A stretch of 7,166 nucleotides of DNA from Candidatus Rhabdochlamydia sp. (GTDB lineage Bacteria; Chlamydiota; Chlamydiia; Chlamydiales; Rhabdochlamydiaceae). Of this stretch, positions 1 to 5,437 are shown in pieces (the first letter of the stretch is position 1; every line of letters begins with the position of its first letter). Location of the stretch: positions 1 through 7,166 of the forward strand of contig JASHXO010000115.1 in assembly GCA_030043495.1 (NCBI GenBank), in the 5' to 3' direction. Both the position numbers and the translations under genes were made by a program. The notes beneath the pieces are model-generated. The model was given only the letters and a program-made list of their open reading frames with translations. It searched no databases and was not told the origin of the DNA.

Positions 1-71
1 ACAATAGCTGCAATGCCGATGACTGAAAAAAGAGTAACTGTACCAATCAATATCCACTTAGGAGCTGACAA
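1..71 (-). CDS. 5' end of a gene with an N-terminal membrane segment (partial)
   Basis: The minus strand is open from a TTG codon at 69-71 to the left edge of the window, giving 23 residues that begin MSAPKWILIGTVTL. Residues 6-23 are almost entirely hydrophobic after a single Lys, as in a signal anchor or first transmembrane helix. A purine-rich AAAAGAGG ribosome site lies 7 nt upstream of the TTG, and a perfect TATAAT box is found about 35 nt further up. The same frame stays open a little upstream to a TGA, but no ATG is available there. The rest of the protein is outside the window, so no function can be given. It could be a chance open frame, but a good ribosome site, a promoter and a membrane helix together make a real gene more likely than not. 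Confidence 0.4.
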   Translation of the reverse strand, partial: MSAPKWILIGTVTLFSVIGIAAI

Positions 72-106
72 ATCGCGACCTCTTTTAATAAGCCAAGATG
101 TTCAAA

Positions 107-135
107 ATTATAAATATCTCCCCCCTTTTTAGGAA
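107..135 (-). promoter_or_regulatory. Putative promoter for the partial membrane-protein gene
   Basis: Read on the minus strand, a perfect -10 box TATAAT occupies 107-112. A 17-nt spacer separates it from a poor -35 hexamer TTCCTA at 130-135 (3 of 6 consensus bases). Transcription would start near position 100, leaving about 30 nt of leader before the TTG start at 71. The -35 region overlaps a short hairpin (CCCCTT at 122-127 pairing with AAGGGG at 134-139). No binding protein is implied by sequence alone. Confidence 0.35.
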
Positions 136-175
136 GGGGTTTGAACCTAATCCCAAGATCTGTGAAAAAATCCTT

Positions 176-201
176 CAAAAATTAAGTTTACAGAGCACTA
201 G
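176..201 (+). repeat. Solitary copy of the MITE terminal inverted repeat
   Basis: These 26 bases are identical to the right-hand end of the palindromic element at 1062-1230 (compare 1205-1230), ending in CAGAGCACTAG. No partner end of opposite orientation is present between 1 and 175, and the bases just inside the repeat do not match the full element. It is therefore a truncated relic, or the end of a different family member that shares only the terminus. It lies upstream of the promoter at 107-135. Confidence 0.75.
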
Positions 202-315
202 ATTCGTTGATAATCAATCTTTTAAGATTATCACAACTATTTTCAGAATTCAAAAAATTAACAACAATTATCTATATTACAGAATTAAAAATCAATCAAA
301 TAAACTACAAATAAT
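202..315. other. AT-rich spacer without a supported gene
   Basis: This stretch is strongly AT-rich. The open frame starting at 98 runs through the lone repeat end and the hup terminator, has no ribosome site, and encodes a low-complexity Ile/Asn/Lys-rich product, so it is not taken as a gene. A weak hairpin can form from GATAATC (209-215) and GATTATC (226-232). Nothing else is recognisable. Confidence 0.5.
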
Positions 316-340
316 AAAAGGAGGTAATAAACCTCCTTTT
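316..340 (-). terminator. Rho-independent terminator of hup
   Basis: A perfect 10-bp stem is formed by AAAAGGAGGT (316-325) and ACCTCCTTTT (331-340) around a 5-nt AATAA loop. Read on the minus strand, the stem is followed by a U-rich run (UUUUAUUAUUUG). It sits 29 nt beyond the stop codon of the minus-strand hup gene, which is the expected place for its terminator. There is no plus-strand gene that needs it. Confidence 0.8.
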
Positions 341-369
341 AAGAAATGAGTCAAAAAAAAATATCAGAA

Positions 370-693
370 TTACTTAGGTGTTCCGCCCCCAGAGACATTC
401 TTGCGCTCCTTTTCGATCAGCTTGCGCATCTTTTTGCCTGGAGTAAATTTGACAGCCAAGCGGGCCGGAATGATGATAGGAACAGCAGCATTTTTTGGGT
501 TACGTCCTATCTTTTGCTTTCTTTCCACGATCTCGAAGACGCCAAAATCTCGGAATTCCAAACGGTCTCCTTTAGACAGATATTCAGTCATCGCATCTAA
601 AAAAGATTGTATTACATTGCGAACATCATTAGGATGGACACCTCGATTTTGGGAAATCACCTGAATTAATTTCTTTTTAGTGATTGTCGCCAT
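370..693 (-). CDS. hup: HU/IHF-family nucleoid DNA-binding protein
   Basis: This 107-residue protein belongs to the bacterial HU/IHF family, small dimeric proteins that bend and compact DNA in the nucleoid and assist replication, recombination and transcription. The N-terminal helical dimerisation part covers about residues 1-42. The conserved FRDFGVFE turn is at 48-55. The DNA-inserting beta arm covers about 56-82, with GRNPKN at 63-68 and the intercalating-type proline in IIIPAR (Pro76). The closing FTPGKKM is at 83-89. A basic, Gly-rich tail (about 98-107) extends past the usual 90-100 residues. The arm sequence with NAAVPI resembles the single HU/IHF-like protein of Chlamydia as I remember it. 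An AAGGAG ribosome site at 704-709, 10 nt before the ATG, fixes the start. The gene stands alone with its own terminator. HU and IHF subunits cannot be told apart here with certainty. Confidence 0.95.
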   Translation of the reverse strand: MATITKKKLIQVISQNRGVHPNDVRNVIQSFLDAMTEYLSKGDRLEFRDFGVFEIVERKQKIGRNPKNAAVPIIIPARLAVKFTPGKKMRKLIEKERKNVSGGGTPK

Positions 694-848
694 ATTTTTT
701 TGACTCCTTGTTTAAACTCTTCCCGCCAATTCACATCCAGTACTTTGAAGCCATCCGCAATCGAATTAATCGATTTGCACGCGCCGCATTTAGCCCAATA
801 TTTTCTGAACGGTGACCCTGCAAAGACGGGAACGACACCTATGTCCTT
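666..848 (-). pseudogene. Cryptic start-less open frame upstream of hup, possibly a gene remnant
   Basis: A 60-codon frame reads protein-like on the minus strand and overlaps the first 28 bases of hup in another frame. Its product includes GVVPVFAGSPFRKYW, a CGAC (CxxC) motif and VNWREEFKQGVKKIW. It has no ATG, GTG or TTG near its beginning. A single in-frame TAA at 849-851 separates it from a further 18 open codons (852-905) that include the sequence NLPENQRDTTMCK. This looks like a decayed small gene or a frame broken by one stop codon, but a chance frame is possible. I do not recognise the family. If real, its 3' end would be coupled to the start of hup. Confidence 0.25.
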
Positions 849-1061
849 TTACTTGCACATTGTTGTATCACGTTGATTTTCAGGCAAGTTGTTTTTACAA
901 AAAAATTAACAGTGGTGCGATCGCAAAAGTTGTGTAAAGGATTTTTTAAAGTGAAAAATTCTTTCGAATCTTCTGGAGATAAGTCCAGCCTTAGAGACGT
1001 TCCCTGAATTTAAATAACCTGCTTTTTGCGCCTTTTTTGCCGCTTTAAAAATCATCTTGGC
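694..1061. other. Long spacer upstream of hup, otherwise without recognised features
   Basis: About 370 bases lie between the hup start and the palindromic element. Besides the hup ribosome site (AAGGAG at 704-709) and the cryptic frame at 666-848, I find no convincing gene. A weak minus-strand promoter can be drawn with TTGCCT, a 17-nt spacer and AACAAT, around 858-886. The consensus match is poor. I looked for tRNA, tmRNA, 4.5S and RNase P signatures and saw none. Confidence 0.4.
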
Positions 1062-1230
1062 CTAGTGCTCTGTAAACTTAATTTTTGCGGTTTCGGCTAC
1101 GTCAAAGCCTCGGGGTTAAACGATCGTAAAGCTAGCTGTATTGAATTAATACAGCGCGCTTTACGATCGCTTAACCACGGGAGCTTTCACGTTAGCCCAA
1201 ACTGCAAAAATTAAGTTTACAGAGCACTAG
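1062..1230. mobile_element. 169-bp palindromic MITE-like element with 27-bp perfect terminal inverted repeats
   Basis: The segment is one long imperfect palindrome. Bases 1062-1088, beginning CTAGTGCTCTGTAAACTTAA, are perfectly repeated in inverse at 1204-1230. The inner arms continue to match up to a 5-nt centre (GAATT at 1143-1147). By hand alignment there are about 10 mismatches or single-base indels over roughly 83 positions, including a perfect CGATCGTAAAGC pair (1121-1132 and 1158-1169). Both ends lie in the tetranucleotide CTAG, so the mobile unit may be bounded by duplicated TA dinucleotides. TA duplication inside CTAG is the known habit of IS630-type transposases. The element has no coding capacity, which suggests a non-autonomous MITE mobilised in trans. 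It lies 22 nt past the tyrS stop codon, so the tyrS transcript would run into a very stable hairpin that could end or protect it. Confidence 0.8.
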
Positions 1231-1252
1231 TAAACATGCTCTTAGATCGGGC

Positions 1253-2530
1253 TTACTTTAGGACTTTTACCAAAATTTTTTTCTTCTTCCCAGAGCCCAA
1301 TAGGAGGAATTCCCCTCCGATCAAGGACTGCTCCGATAAGCGAAAATTGGGGTCGTCAATGCGCTGGTTGTTGAGATAAGCTCCGCCGTTTTGAATTAAG
1401 CGCACAGTCTCTCCTTTACTAGGCAATAGACCGACTTTGACCGCCAAATCAACATATTTTTGACCAAGGATATCAGCAAGGGACACTTCTTTGCTCGGCA
1501 TGTCTTTAGCAATTTCCCGGAAAGATTCTGCATTTAGTTCTGCGTCTGCTCCAGGCGCAGCACTTTCAGTAACTTTCAAAGCTTTAGCAAGCCCTTCTTC
1601 GCCATGGATCAAGCGTGTCATCTCTTCAGCAAGCCGTCTTTGCGCCGTGTTCGGGACATAGCCCTGTTCCCTCATCTTCATTTCATATTCACGGATTTCT
1701 TTGAGGTCCATGAAAGTCAACATGCGCATCATTTTGATGACATCAGCATCAGGCACACGAACGAAATACTGAAAGAATTCATAGGGCGAGCATCGATCAG
1801 CGGCTAGCCAAACGGCACCCGCCTCTGTTTTTCCAAATTTTTTCCCATCACTGCGGGTCAGCAAAGGGAATGTCAAGCCGAAGGCCTGCTCGCCGCCGGT
1901 GAGTTTTCGGATCAGTTCCAGACCTTCTGTGATATTGCCCCATTGATCGCTGCCGCCGATTTGCAAAATGACATTATTGTGCGTATACAAATGGAAAAAA
2001 TCATACGCCTGCAAAAGTTGATAGCTGAATTCAGTGAAACTCATTCCTTCTTCGGAGTTGAGCCTGTTCCGTACGCTTTCTTTAGCAAGCATCGTGCCCA
2101 GCCGAAAATGTTTTCCAACGTCCCTTAAAAAATCGATCAAAGGATATCCAGCAAACCATTCGTCATTATTGAAGATCATCGGGCGGGCCTTGGAATGAAA
2201 GAAATCGAGAATCGTTTCAAAATGGCGGCGAATACGAGTCACATTAAAGGCGATCGTCGAAGCTTCTAATAAAGGACGCTCGACGCTTTTTCCCGAAGGA
2301 TCTCCAATGCGTCCTGTTGCTCCGCCAAGAATGACCACTGGGGTATGCCCAAATTTTTGAAACCATCTTAAAATGACGATACCAACCAAATTCCCGATAT
2401 GCAAACTGTCAGCTGTCGGATCGAATCCACAATAAAGCTTGATGGATGAATCTACACGTTTGATTAATTCTTCGCTTGTGATAGCATCTACAAGCCCGCG
2501 TTCTTTCAAGCATTCGATGACGTTAGACAT
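1253..2530 (-). CDS. tyrS: Tyrosine--tRNA ligase
   Basis: This class I aminoacyl-tRNA synthetase charges tRNA-Tyr with tyrosine using ATP in the cytosol. Its 425 residues match the usual bacterial length (E. coli about 424). The catalytic Rossmann domain carries YCGFDPTADSLHIGN at 33-47, with the class I signature as HIGN rather than HIGH (44-47). The GGATGRIGDPSG segment is at 69-80. Tyrosine-binding residues are in YQLLQAYD (Tyr170, Gln174, Asp177) and GGSDQWGN (192-199). The KMSKS loop appears as KFGKT (231-235), as in other bacterial TyrRS. A C-terminal S4-type RNA-binding domain covers about 355-425. The ATG is preceded by an AAGGT ribosome site 7 nt away. The gene has its own promoter (2560-2588), and the palindromic element follows its stop codon. 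No key residue appears missing. Confidence 0.97.
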   Translation of the reverse strand: MSNVIECLKERGLVDAITSEELIKRVDSSIKLYCGFDPTADSLHIGNLVGIVILRWFQKFGHTPVVILGGATGRIGDPSGKSVERPLLEASTIAFNVTRIRRHFETILDFFHSKARPMIFNNDEWFAGYPLIDFLRDVGKHFRLGTMLAKESVRNRLNSEEGMSFTEFSYQLLQAYDFFHLYTHNNVILQIGGSDQWGNITEGLELIRKLTGGEQAFGLTFPLLTRSDGKKFGKTEAGAVWLAADRCSPYEFFQYFVRVPDADVIKMMRMLTFMDLKEIREYEMKMREQGYVPNTAQRRLAEEMTRLIHGEEGLAKALKVTESAAPGADAELNAESFREIAKDMPSKEVSLADILGQKYVDLAVKVGLLPSKGETVRLIQNGGAYLNNQRIDDPNFRLSEQSLIGGEFLLLGSGKKKKILVKVLK

Positions 2531-2559
2531 AGATGACCTTGCAATTCAAAAAGGAATTG

Positions 2560-2588
2560 ATTTTAAGGAGCGCAAGGAAATTAGGCAA
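2560..2588 (-). promoter_or_regulatory. Putative tyrS promoter
   Basis: On the minus strand a -35 box TTGCCT (2583-2588, 4 of 6) is separated by exactly 17 nt from a -10 box TAAAAT (2560-2565, 5 of 6). This is a good primary-sigma-factor layout. Transcription would begin about 22 nt upstream of the tyrS ATG, leaving a short leader that contains the AAGGT ribosome site and no room for a T-box riboswitch. Confidence 0.6.
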
Positions 2589-2623
2589 ATGTTGATTTAG
2601 GACTGTTTTAAGATCGTCCTCTG

Positions 2624-2635
2624 ACAGAGCACTAG
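2624..2635 (-). repeat. 12-bp copy of the MITE tip at the 3' end of the lysine-rich gene
   Basis: ACAGAGCACTAG here is identical to the outer 12 bases of the inverted ends at 1219-1230 and 190-201. Identity stops there, since the next bases do not continue the repeat. The TAG stop codon of the adjacent minus-strand gene (2632-2634) lies inside the CTAG at the tip. It may be the scar of an excised or decayed element. Confidence 0.5.
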
Positions 2636-2988
2636 CTTTTTGAGATGAGCTTTCTGAGCTTGGACATCTTTTCTTGTCCTTCATCTTCTGTTGCAAGATG
2701 AAATTCTTTTTTGATTTGATCTGCTAATTGGCCCACTCGTTGACTTAAGCCTGCAGCATTTTGATTTTCATCGAACAGGGAGATACTCTTGGTTTTAAGG
2801 GCAACGCGATTCGAGGCATGACGGGCGATCCATCGCTGGATTTCAATGGCTTTTTTTTCTAGGGCTTGGGGCGTGATTTTTTTTTCGAAAGCATCAAGTT
2901 GTTTTTTTAGTTTTTCTCTAGCCTTACGCGTTTTTGAACTTTCTTCCGCGATCAATTTTTTTTTCTCTTTTTCACTGGATGAAGCCAT
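2632..2988 (-). CDS. Small lysine-rich, probably helical protein of unknown function
   Basis: I do not recognise this 118-residue protein. The first 50 residues or so are extremely rich in Lys and Glu with heptad-like spacing (for example TRKAREKLKKQLDAFEKK), suggesting a long charged helix or coiled coil. The C-terminal half is more ordinary and also looks helical. There is no signal peptide, membrane segment or cysteine. A basic cytosolic or nucleic-acid-binding role is possible but not shown. The gene looks real: it has an AGGAGA ribosome site about 6 nt before the ATG and a good promoter of its own at 3028-3056. It lies between the Nif3-family gene and tyrS on the same strand, 71 nt and 101 nt away. 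Its coding strand has A-runs of 8 and 9 that invite slippage. Its stop codon sits in a MITE-tip sequence, so the ancestral C-terminus may have differed. Confidence 0.75.
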   Translation of the reverse strand: MASSSEKEKKKLIAEESSKTRKAREKLKKQLDAFEKKITPQALEKKAIEIQRWIARHASNRVALKTKSISLFDENQNAAGLSQRVGQLADQIKKEFHLATEDEGQEKMSKLRKLISKS

Positions 2989-3027
2989 TCATACTCTCCT
3001 ATACAGGTATTTGAATCCCAGTGTTGC

Positions 3028-3056
3028 ATCATATTGGTGTAAAGAATTAAATTCAA
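3028..3056 (-). promoter_or_regulatory. Putative promoter of the lysine-rich protein gene
   Basis: On the minus strand a -35 box TTGAAT (3051-3056, 4 of 6) and a -10 box TATGAT (3028-3033, 5 of 6) are spaced by exactly 17 nt. The -35 box starts right next to the stop codon of the upstream Nif3-family gene (3060-3062). The small gene can therefore be transcribed independently of its neighbour. Confidence 0.55.
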
Positions 3057-3059
3057 TCG

Positions 3060-3815
3060 TCAAAATGGATTGAACAAGTCGATAAACTCACAAGGAATAC
3101 GAAACTGTTTATGCAAATGTGCCATCAGAGCAAAGATGCCTACTCTTTCGGTAGAATAATGTCCAAGGGCGAAGAAATTGATCTTGCGCTCATGTGCAAT
3201 GTCCCAAACCGGCTCGTCAAAACTGCCTGTAATGTAGCAATCGACTTTTTCATCGGCGGCTTGATCAATATAGCGATGAGCGCTTCCTGAAATGATGGCA
3301 GCGCTGTGCACTTTCTTTTTTCCACCTAGCGCGACATGGGCTGGATGTCCGTAATAGGCTTCAAGTTTTTTTTGAAAAGCTTCAATAGAGATGGGATCCA
3401 TCTTTCCTTTGACCCCGAGCGCGGTCTTTCCTATCGGATAAAAAGGATTTAGGTCTTCAAGGCCGAGGTCAAAAGCTGCTTTCCAGTTGTTGCCGATTTG
3501 TTGATGAGCATCGAGAGGTAGATGATAAGCGAGGAGGGAAATTCCTCCTTTCAACAAACGCTCCAATTTTTCTTTTTTTGTACCCGTGACGACATACGGA
3601 TCTTTATTCCAGAAGATCCCATGATGCACAATGAGGACATCAGCTTCTTTTTTGACAACTTCTTCAATGGTCGCCAGACTTGCTGAGACAGCAAATGCGA
3701 TCCGATTAATTCCCGAATTGCCCTCGACTTGAATGCCATTGGGACAATAATCAGCAAAATCTGCTGGTGAAAGAAGCTGCTGGAGATATTGAGAAAGATC
3801 TTGTAATGTAATCAT
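3060..3815 (-). CDS. Nif3/YbgI-like dinuclear metal-centre protein (GTP cyclohydrolase 1 type 2 family)
   Basis: This 251-residue protein belongs to the widespread Nif3/YbgI (DUF34) family, toroidal hexamers with two metal ions in each active site. The true cellular role is unsettled, and the GTP cyclohydrolase label comes from a few members. Visible metal ligands are the HHG pair (His64, His65 in LIVHHGIFW), Asp102 in HLPLDAH, and His219 and Glu223 in GHYSTER. The N-terminal DYCPNGIQVEG (22-32) is also characteristic. The length equals the short form such as E. coli YbgI, with no inserted PII-like domain. The ATG has only an A-rich GAAAAAA stretch in front and no good ribosome site. The gene is divergent from rpiA across about 155 nt. 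The downstream lysine-rich gene has its own promoter. Confidence 0.93.
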   Translation of the reverse strand: MITLQDLSQYLQQLLSPADFADYCPNGIQVEGNSGINRIAFAVSASLATIEEVVKKEADVLIVHHGIFWNKDPYVVTGTKKEKLERLLKGGISLLAYHLPLDAHQQIGNNWKAAFDLGLEDLNPFYPIGKTALGVKGKMDPISIEAFQKKLEAYYGHPAHVALGGKKKVHSAAIISGSAHRYIDQAADEKVDCYITGSFDEPVWDIAHERKINFFALGHYSTERVGIFALMAHLHKQFRIPCEFIDLFNPF

Positions 3816-3971
3816 CGTTTTTTCAAAGATCAGATTAGAACTAAAACTTGGCTCATTTTAGGAGACTATTCGCAAAGTCATGGAATTTTCTTTGCCTTCC
3901 TTCAAAATCTCAGCACTTTGCGGATAGGCTCAGGCACCAAAGATAAACCTTTATATCCTTTTTTATTTCTT

Positions 3972-4652
3972 ATGTCTACAGATGCGATAAAAAAAGCGGT
4001 CGGATACAAAGCGGCAGAACTGATTGAAAATGAAATGCATATCGGATTGGGAACGGGTTCGACCGTCTTTTTTTTCATCGAACGATTGATCCAAAGATGC
4101 AAAGAAGGTCTTAAAATTCGCGCTATTGCAAGCTCTGAGCAATCGTTTCAGCAAGCCAAGGCCGGAAAAATCCCCATGCTCGATATCGATACAGTTACAG
4201 CTTTGGATTTGGCTATCGATGGCGCCGATGAAATTGATCCGCAAAAAAGAATGATCAAGGGCGGTGGCGGCGCTCATGTCCGCGAAAAGATTGTTGCGAC
4301 GATGAGCCACGAGATGATCGTCATCATCGATGAGAGCAAACTTGTCACGGCCTTGGGAAAGCACAAATTACCCGTTGAGGTTCTTCCTTTTGCTAGAAAT
4401 GCGATTCTCCATCATATCGATAAAGCCGGTTACCAAGGAGAATTTCGAAAAAAAACCGATGGAAGTCTGTTTGCCACGGATAACGGGAACTTTTTGATCG
4501 ACATTCATTTTGATACACTACGAAAAAATCCCGAACAGGATCACGAGACATTGCTCCATGTTCCTGGAGTGGTAGATACAGGTTTCTTCTTCAATCTGGC
4601 AGGAAGAGTGATTGTCGGCTTTGACGATGGCCGAGTCGTTATCAAGCCATAA
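3972..4652 (+). CDS. rpiA: Ribose-5-phosphate isomerase A
   Basis: RpiA interconverts ribose 5-phosphate and ribulose 5-phosphate in the non-oxidative pentose phosphate pathway, which supplies ribose for nucleotides. The 226 residues match the usual length (E. coli 219). The phosphate-binding loop GLGTGST is at 25-31. The catalytic set corresponds to Asp83, Asp86, Lys96 and Glu105 within DGADEID, MIKGGGGAH and REK. The conserved IDESK (119-123), ATDNGN (168-173) and PGVVDTG (198-204) follow. I chose the ATG at 3972 because family members begin just before the KKAVGYKAA helix. The frame extends to a TTG at 3918, but those 18 extra residues are not family-like. No Shine-Dalgarno site precedes 3972. 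The DUF151 gene follows 14 nt after the stop, so the two form an operon. Confidence 0.96.
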   Translation: MSTDAIKKAVGYKAAELIENEMHIGLGTGSTVFFFIERLIQRCKEGLKIRAIASSEQSFQQAKAGKIPMLDIDTVTALDLAIDGADEIDPQKRMIKGGGGAHVREKIVATMSHEMIVIIDESKLVTALGKHKLPVEVLPFARNAILHHIDKAGYQGEFRKKTDGSLFATDNGNFLIDIHFDTLRKNPEQDHETLLHVPGVVDTGFFFNLAGRVIVGFDDGRVVIKP

Positions 4653-4666
4653 CTAATGGAGGAAAA

Positions 4667-5080
4667 ATGGCCTCAGAACTGGTCCCCATCACGTTTAACA
4701 AAATCATGCAGTCGCGTTCCTATACGGTGATCATTTTAGGCACTGAGCAAAAACGCTTTGCCATTTATACCGATCCCTCTGTGGGACGCAATATTCAGAT
4801 CTATCTGACCGAAGAAAATAAACCTCGCCCCTACACTCATGATCTGATCAATGCTATTTTCCGAGGATTGGACGTCAAACCCCTTCAGATCGTCATTACC
4901 GATATCGAAGATACCATCTATTTTGCGCGGCTCTACCTCGAACAGCAAATCGGCGAGCAAAAGACTATCCTCGAGATAGATTCAAGGCCTAGCGATTGCA
5001 TCACGCTGGCACTTCTGAACAATATCCCCGTTTTCTGCCGAAAAGAAATTCTGGAGAAAGCTGTCGCGGTCGAAGAGTGA
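4667..5080 (+). CDS. DUF151 family bifunctional nuclease-like protein
   Basis: This 137-residue protein belongs to the BFN/DUF151 family. Some plant and bacterial members have been described as bifunctional DNases/RNases; most bacterial members are uncharacterised. Family landmarks are all present: RPYTHDLINAIFRGLD (54-69), ITDIEDTIYFARLYLE (77-92), the signature EIDSRPSDCITLAL (103-116) and PVFCRKEIL (121-129). The DUF151 core fills nearly the whole protein and there is no C-terminal UvrB/UvrC-type extension. A strong GGAGG ribosome site lies 4 nt before the ATG. The 14-nt gap to rpiA indicates cotranscription, although no functional link between the two is obvious. A palindrome one base past the stop may end the operon. 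Confidence 0.9.
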   Translation: MASELVPITFNKIMQSRSYTVIILGTEQKRFAIYTDPSVGRNIQIYLTEENKPRPYTHDLINAIFRGLDVKPLQIVITDIEDTIYFARLYLEQQIGEQKTILEIDSRPSDCITLALLNNIPVFCRKEILEKAVAVEE

Positions 5081-5081
5081 A

Positions 5082-5101
5082 CCCAGGCTTTAAAGCCTGG
5101 G
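5082..5101. terminator. Perfect 20-bp palindrome between convergent genes, probable terminator
   Basis: CCCAGGCTTTAAAGCCTGGG is a perfect palindrome starting one base after the DUF151 stop codon and 57 bases beyond the ptsH stop codon. As RNA it forms a GC-rich stem of 7-8 bp with a 4-6 nt loop on either strand. Neither side is followed by a proper U-run, so it may act as a weak bidirectional terminator or as a 3'-end stabiliser. Confidence 0.5.
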
Positions 5102-5158
5102 ATTAAGTTGAAGGCCGAGCTTCGTTCTCAGTCCAACATTGTATGAAAACCAGGAACA

Positions 5159-5437
5159 TCAATATTTAATGTTGAACTTATTGCGAGCAAGGTTGAGGAT
5201 CGACTTGACCGCCTCTTCAGCATCCTCTCCTTCAGCGACAACTTGTATCTTGGCTCCACGGGATGCAGCGAGCATCAAAATCCCAAGCAGGGACTTTGCA
5301 TTGACAGTATAACTTTGATAGGCCAGCATCACTTGCGACTTAAAAGTCGTCGCGCATTTGACAAGCTCTGTAGAGGGGCGAGTGTGCAGTCCCTTTTCGT
5401 TGACCACAATAAAAGAATCTTTATATTTCTTGCTCAT
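5159..5437 (-). CDS. ptsH: HPr phosphocarrier protein
   Basis: HPr carries a phosphoryl group from enzyme I (PtsI) to downstream phosphotransferase components. In chlamydiae, where sugar permeases of the system are few or absent, it is thought to be mainly regulatory. The 92 residues match the family length. The active-site histidine is His18 in GLHTRPS (16-22). The regulatory serine phosphorylated by HPr kinase in many bacteria is present as Ser49 in NAKSLLGIL (46-54). The rest shows the expected open-faced fold pattern, including AASRGA at 57-62. No clear ribosome site precedes the ATG. A weak promoter can be drawn upstream (TTGCAA, 17 nt, TATCTC). Neither neighbour is ptsI or hprK, so the gene appears to be a lone transcription unit converging on the rpiA operon. 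Confidence 0.95.
   Translation of the reverse strand: MSKKYKDSFIVVNEKGLHTRPSTELVKCATTFKSQVMLAYQSYTVNAKSLLGILMLAASRGAKIQVVAEGEDAEEAVKSILNLARNKFNIKY

Noticed and set aside
98..349. Open frame of 83 codons on the plus strand
   Set aside because: It passes through the lone repeat end and the hup terminator, has low-complexity AT-driven composition and no ribosome site.
401..664. Plus-strand frames antisense to hup (346-600 and 401-664)
   Set aside because: They lie opposite a clearly identified, conserved gene and show no family features of their own.
811..839. Possible structured RNA (GGTG...CACC with CCC...GGG inside) upstream of hup
   Set aside because: The pairing is short and interrupted, and it matches no tRNA, 4.5S, tmRNA or riboswitch pattern I can recognise.
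176..1088. Composite transposon carrying hup between inverted repeats
   Set aside because: The repeat ends at 176-201 and 1062-1088 face the wrong way, each being an outer end of an element lying outside the interval. hup is a core gene and no transposase is present.
1026..1214. Open frame of 62 codons on the plus strand
   Set aside because: It is almost entirely the palindromic element, so its codons simply read an inverted repeat. No protein signature is present.
3880..3927. 15-codon plus-strand mini-frame (ATG GAA TTT...) in the Nif3-rpiA spacer, considered as a leader peptide
   Set aside because: The nearest AGGAG is about 14 nt from its ATG, too far, and no attenuator-like hairpins follow it.
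3963..4364. 133-codon minus-strand frame opposite rpiA
   Set aside because: It is antisense to the catalytic core of rpiA. Its composition is that of a complementary-strand shadow and it has no ribosome site.
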